From contig OW028583.1 of NCBI GenBank assembly GCA_932294295.1, positions 124,001 through 188,000 of the forward strand: DNA of 64,000 nucleotides, read 5' to 3'. The notes beneath the pieces were generated by a model. The model saw nothing but the letters and a program-made list of their open reading frames with translations, searched no databases and was not told where the DNA came from. The stretch is from Alitta virens. Its lineage: Eukaryota > Annelida > Polychaeta > Phyllodocida > Nereididae. Made by a program: the position numbers and the translations under genes. Every line of letters begins with the position of its first letter. Positions within the stretch are counted from its first letter, which is position 1. Shown here in pieces: positions 61,689 to 64,000 of this stretch.

Positions 61689-62754
61689 GTCACCCGGCCG
61701 GAACTTGGGTTCCAATCACGCTCAGCTACCAAGGAAGTTTTACATCTATGATGCCACTGAGAGTGTAAACTTATGTAAGGCCCAAGCAGTGGATACACCA
61801 TACAGCTGTCACTGTGGACAATGACCTCGAACCCCTGAGGCCCTTAATTGTTTTGAAGAAGCATTTTGCCATCTTCTTGCCAGCACTGGCAATTGCAGGA
61901 GTACAACTTCTAAAAAGTTGTGAGTTGAATTCTGGCCGTCAGCCATGGAACTGAAGTATCCCCCATTCACTTGGAGTCTAATTTCGCCCCTGACCTATAG
62001 AGGGCTCTCTCAAACTCTTTGACTGGTAAACGAATGCCAAGATATACGTCATAGGCCACTCGTCTGGTCTGTTAACACACTGGAGTATGGCAGCAATTTC
62101 TCAACACCTAGCAAGACCATATGGCTGCCAGATAGAGGCTTCTCAAATGCTGAGAAAAGCCTCTTAATTGAGTAACCGATATTGTTATTACGTCATGCAA
62201 CCATCCACAATCTAAAGGATGAAAAACTTGTCTGACATGCCACTATTTGATTTGCATCTCTAATGACATACTCTTCATAATCAAATTGTGTTACAGCATT
62301 GTGTAATGTTTTGATGAGCTAGTGATCTTATTTGATCCACCTACGCTTTATTTTTAGCAGATTTAACACGTTTATACACACAGTGAGTAATGCATTGCAA
62401 ATTCAATGAAACAGTGGTTATCTTTTTCTCTCCAATTCAGCAATATGTGCGACAATACTTTAAACCTAAACAAGCATATAGAAATGTCTGGAGTGGAAGT
62501 ATTTCCACGAACTGCCGTACTTTTTCCAGCCCAGACGGGGACATGTTTATGGCAGCATGGCATTTCCTAAAACAATCAAATGATTCAAAATGTCAAGTCT
62601 GATACAACGCACAACTCAATTGTATTTTTATCCTTTCTGCACTTTTAAAATCAGGAACAAATTGATTTATTTTGAAAGATATGAAAGTATGTAGGCATGT
62701 GGCCTAATGGCTTCAACTTTGTTATTGTATTTTAACGATGTCATATTTTATTGT
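61689..62754. other. No gene seen
   Basis: A TTTTTCTCTCCAATTCAG acceptor-like site at 62440 precedes about 53 open codons, but no family resemblance or donor partner was found. Confidence 0.35.
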
Positions 62755-63202
62755 ATATTGCATGCTATTCTATTCTATTCCATTCTATTATATTCTATTC
62801 TGTTCCATTATTCTCTTCCTTTCTTTGCCATTCTATTCTCTTCCATTCTATTCTAGAGAATTCTATTCTATTCTATTCTATTCTATTCCACTCTATTCTA
62901 TGCCGTTATATTCTCTTCCATTATATTCAATTTTATTTTGGAGAATTCTATTCTATTCTATTCTATTCCATTCTGTTCTATTATATTCTATTCTATTCCA
63001 TTCTATTCTTTTCTATTCTATTCTCTTCCTTTCTAAACAAGCATATATGCCATTCTATTCTCTTCCATTTTATTCCATTCTATTCTAGAGAATTCTATTC
63101 TATTCCATTCCATTCCACTCTATTCTATTCTCTTCTATTCTATTCCATTCTATTCTATTCTATTCCATTCTATTCTATTCTATTCCATTCTATTCTAGAG
63201 GT
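62755..63202. repeat. (TTCTA)n pentanucleotide array with higher-order TAGAGAATTC variants
   Basis: About 450 bp of TTCTA/TTCCA units. GAGAATTC interruptions recur near 62857, 62942 and 63088. A roughly 220-bp segment appears duplicated (GCCATTCTATTCTCTTCCAT at about 62828 and 63050). Confidence 0.96.
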
Positions 63203-63773
63203 TACCTAGATTGACAAACGAACTTGGCATTTGAAATAGTTGAGGTTCGTTGAGAACTGACAACTTTTTGATGAACATTCCACAGGATGACGTCACTGGT
63301 TCCCTGACGTCACTCAACTATTTTCTTCCAATTTGTGAAGTTCCAGTGCTAACCCTGACCTAGCAACAAGAAAGATGAGAACGGAAGACAAATGATCCAA
63401 CGTAATTTAAGAAGTGAAGTGTATTGGACCTGTGGGCACCTGTCGGCACCCTGGCTCAGTGGCAAAAGATCAAGGTCAGCAACTGCTGGGTTTAGATCCA
63501 AAACTTGCCCAAAATTACTTCTTTGGTTGGATTTGGTATTTCACCAGTTTCACTCAATCAGCCATTACAGCCAGTTTCATGCACTTAGAAACTAAACTCC
63601 AGATGACTTCATGAGAGTCCAGGACTCTTATTGGTCGAGTGACTGCCTTAGCCAATGAGAGTCCTGGATCCTCATGACATCACTGGATTTAACTTCCAGG
63701 TATCTGGAAAAAGTTTTATAATCTATGAAATTGGCTGTAAGGTAAACACCAGATGAAAATGGAACATTACATT
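63203..63773. other. No gene seen; possible SINE remnant
   Basis: CTGGCTCAGTGGCAAAAG (about 63451) and GGGTTTAGATCC (about 63489) resemble A and B boxes of a decayed tRNA-derived SINE on the + strand. A GTCCAGGACTCTTATTGG / CCAATGAGAGTCCTGGA inverted repeat lies at about 63617-63667. Confidence 0.4.
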
Positions 63774-64000
63774 GGTTAAATCCAATATTGGCCACGTTGC
63801 TAAAAACAAAGGTTAAATCCAATATTGGCCACATTGCTTAAAGCAAAGGTTAAATCCAATATTGGCCACGTTGCTAAAAGGTTAAATCCAATATTGGCCA
63901 CGTTGCAAAAAAAGAAAAAAGAAAGGTAAATCCAATATTGGCCACGTTGCAAAAGGTTAAATCCAATATTGGCCTCGTTTCTAAAAGGTTAATCCAATAT
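63774..64000. repeat. Minisatellite of CArG-box units, running off the window
   Basis: Six units plus a truncated seventh of GGTTAAATCCAATATTGGCC + ACGTTGCTAAAA, spaced 28-44 bp. Each complete unit contains CCAATATTGG, a perfect CC(A/T)6GG sequence that also contains CCAAT and ATTGG. Positions are 63782, 63819, 63856, 63888, 63932 and 63963; the seventh at 63994 is cut by the window end. Confidence 0.95.

Noticed and set aside
62441..62602. Possible terminal exon after TTTTTCTCTCCAATTCAG
   Set aside because: The acceptor looks good, but the 53-codon peptide matches nothing I recognise and no partner exon is visible.

Overview
This is a eukaryotic, AT-rich, repeat-dense genomic window. It looks like nuclear DNA of an animal, most likely a marine invertebrate (deuterostome or lophotrochozoan). 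The reasons are a rhodopsin-like GPCR, an alpha-crystallin small heat shock protein, Kozak-type starts, candidate splice sites, tRNA-derived SINEs, non-LTR retrotransposon 3' ends, several MITE families and very abundant (TATC)n and (TTCTA)n microsatellites. No species diagnosis can be made from the sequence alone. Nothing bacterial, viral or CRISPR-like is visible.

Only two complete protein-coding units can be defended, both on the + strand. One is an uninterrupted 380-residue class A GPCR (16209-17351) with unusual microswitch residues. The other is an uninterrupted, very long (761-residue) alpha-crystallin-domain protein (43616-45901) with a polyadenylation signal about 520 bp downstream. 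A third, weaker gene signal is a 109-nt coiled-coil-coding candidate exon at 40152-40260, possibly followed by a second small exon at 40615. Most other open frames in the window are translations of simple repeats or transposons.

Layout: 0-3 kb holds a 1.9-kb TTAA-flanked element and SINE remnants. 3.3-3.6 kb is a promoter-like motif cluster. 4-9 kb holds hAT-type MITEs, minisatellites and microsatellites. 9.5-15.3 kb holds non-LTR 3' ends, SINEs and palindromic MITEs. 15.4-17.4 kb is the GPCR with a possible spliced 5' UTR. 17.4-40 kb is a gene desert with at least fifteen recognisable element copies, including a Tc1/mariner-like foldback element split by a SINE. 40-46.5 kb carries the candidate exons and the small heat shock gene. 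46.5-64 kb is again gene-poor, with a second TTAA element, two more hAT-type MITEs (58.2 and 54.3 kb), a (TTCTA)n array and, at the right edge, a minisatellite in which every complete unit contains a perfect CArg-type box.

The GPCR and the heat shock gene show no evidence of acting together. They are simply the two genes in the window. The most notable signals are the atypical heat shock protein, the CArG minisatellite, mirror-placed YY1-like and CRE-like motifs in the TTAA elements, a palindromic 155-bp repeat family, and SINE 3' tails that continue directly into (TATC)n arrays. No convincing new multi-gene system was found.
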